Assembly: GCA_964346135.1 (NCBI GenBank)
Contig: CAYFTS010000172.1
Span: 1-6,198, forward strand
DNA: 6,198 nucleotides
From: B1-G15 sp964346135
Lineage (GTDB): Archaea > Thermoproteota > Bathyarchaeia > Bathyarchaeales > Bathyarchaeaceae
Direction: 5' to 3'
Of the stretch, positions 5,383-6,198 are shown piece after piece; position 1 is the first letter of the stretch; every line of letters starts with the position of its first letter. The notes under the pieces are model-generated. The model ran no database searches. It saw only the letters and a list, made by a program, of their open reading frames with translations, and was not told the origin of the DNA. Both the position numbers and the translations under genes were made by a program.

Positions 5383-6198
5383 ACCAAGAATAGGTGTATT
5401 TATCTGCCATTGCGGGGCGAACATCGGCGCTGTTGTTGACGTTGAAGCAGTTGCAAATTACATAAAAGGACTTCCCGGGGTAGTGACCGCCAAGCATTAT
5501 GTATACATGTGCTCACAGCCTGGGCAGGCTCTGATCAAAGAAGACGTAAAGAAACTGAACCTCAACCGTGTCATTGTCGCTTCATGTTCACCACTCATGC
5601 ACGAACCCACTTATCGAAAGGTCTTGGAAGAGGCTGGTCTAAACCCCTTCTTTTTTGAGATGGCAAACATCAGAGAGCAGGTTTCATGGGCTCACATGAG
5701 GGAGCATGAGAAAGCCACTGAGAAAGCGAAAGACTTGATCAGAATGGCTGTGGCTCGTGCGCGTTTGTTGGAGCCTGTGTCCAAAATGGAAGTCAAGGTT
5801 GTCAGAAGAGCCCTAGTAATCGGCGGCGGGATTGCTGGCATAACCGCAGCGCTCGACATAGCTCGTGCAGGCTTCGAGGTATATCTTGTTGAAAAGGAGC
5901 CATACGTAGGGGGTCACCTAGCTTTACTCAACCAACTATACTGGGGCGAAAAGGCCAAGCAAGTTCTCTCCTCGGTCATAAAGAATCTCCCTAATCCTAA
6001 AATCAAAGTTCTGACGAACTCAACCGTCGAAGAAGTGAGTGGTTACATTGGTAATTTCAGTGTAAAAGTCAGTCAAAGGCCACGCTTCGTTAATGAAAAC
6101 TGCGACGCCTGTGGAAAATGCGAAAAAGTTTGCGAAATATCTGTACCCAACAAAACGAATTTTGGTTTGGATCTACGGAAGGCCATCTACTGTTTACC
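5369..6198 (+). CDS. hdrA: Third HdrA-like protein, divergent (partial, runs off window)
   Basis: The frame is open for 276 codons to the window end. The N-terminal domain matches that of the full-length HdrA: RIGVFICHCGANIG (C13, C15), YMCSQPGQ (C48), ASCSPLMHEPTYRKVLEEAGLNP (C73), and MANIREQ. The FAD loop GGGIAG is at 152-157 and GGHL at 181-184. Two departures stand out. The position equal to C104 of the first HdrA is V105. The segment after GGH reads LALLNQLYWGEKAKQ, so the LDKTFPTLDCSxC block with its two cysteines is absent. The inserted ferredoxin begins normally with C245, C248, C251 and C255, although the usual Pro after the last Cys is Glu. The C-terminal half, including any further ferredoxin or fused MvhD-like domain, lies outside the window. 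The gene overlaps the short hdrA by 14 bases and probably encodes its partner. Membership of the HdrA family is certain; the exact role is inferred. Confidence 0.92.
   Translation, partial: MNESEPRIGVFICHCGANIGAVVDVEAVANYIKGLPGVVTAKHYVYMCSQPGQALIKEDVKKLNLNRVIVASCSPLMHEPTYRKVLEEAGLNPFFFEMANIREQVSWAHMREHEKATEKAKDLIRMAVARARLLEPVSKMEVKVVRRALVIGGGIAGITAALDIARAGFEVYLVEKEPYVGGHLALLNQLYWGEKAKQVLSSVIKNLPNPKIKVLTNSTVEEVSGYIGNFSVKVSQRPRFVNENCDACGKCEKVCEISVPNKTNFGLDLRKAIYCL

Noticed and set aside
4054..6198. The short and third hdrA genes as pieces of one frameshifted hdrA
   Set aside because: The order is wrong for a broken gene: the short gene holds the central domain and the following gene restarts with an N-terminal domain and has its own FAD loop. 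Both have good ribosome sites.
1..6198. CRISPR arrays, tRNA genes, insertion sequences or attachment sites
   Set aside because: No regularly spaced repeats, cloverleaf-like sequence, transposase frame or terminal inverted repeats were seen. The window is almost fully explained by Hdr genes and two short promoter regions.

Overview
The window is a chromosomal gene block for a heterodisulfide-reductase (Hdr) type electron-transfer system, most likely from an archaeon. The archaeal reading rests on TATA-box-like elements upstream of arsR and the first hdrA, on strong Shine-Dalgarno sites inside the operon, on a TTG start for hdrB, and on proteins that look like archaeal HdrA, HdrB and MvhD. Uncultured anaerobic lineages such as Bathyarchaeia, or methanogen/alkanotroph relatives, would fit. 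The lineage is inference only, because the window has no rRNA or other phylogenetic marker.

Layout, all genes on the + strand: (1) positions 1-74 hold the C-terminal end of an upstream gene, probably hdrC; (2) 76-957 is a complete hdrB with both five-cysteine CCG motifs; (3) 958-1103 holds a hairpin plus T-run (possible terminator) and an AT-rich promoter with inverted repeats; (4) 1104-1508 is an ArsR-family regulator with a CVC motif and a long N-terminal extension; (5) 1509-1679 is a second AT-rich promoter with a leader that can fold in two alternative ways; (6) 1680-3629 is a full-length HdrA; (7) 3635-4048 is MvhD; (8) 4054-5382 is a shortened HdrA-like protein made of the FAD domain with its inserted ferredoxin; (9) from 5369 to the window end is a third HdrA-like protein, cut off by the window edge.

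How the parts may work together: HdrB (with HdrC) is the site of disulfide (or similar thiol substrate) reduction. HdrA carries FAD and a chain of [4Fe-4S] clusters and is the flavin-based electron-bifurcating or confurcating unit. MvhD is the [2Fe-2S] adaptor that normally links HdrA to a hydrogenase or formate dehydrogenase. No hydrogenase, formate dehydrogenase or FrhB-like subunit is visible here, so the electron donor and acceptor remain unknown.

The most striking point is the hdrA-mvhD-hdrA(short)-hdrA arrangement. The short HdrA lacks the N-terminal domain but keeps the DCSxC motif. The third HdrA has the N-terminal domain but has lost DCSxC. The two genes overlap by 14 bases. This complementary loss suggests an obligate HdrA heterodimer, loosely reminiscent of QmoA/QmoB, working beside a canonical HdrA. 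An ArsR regulator sits between the hdrB and hdrA units, and both of the promoters it lies between share an 11-bp motif, suggesting redox- or metal-responsive control.
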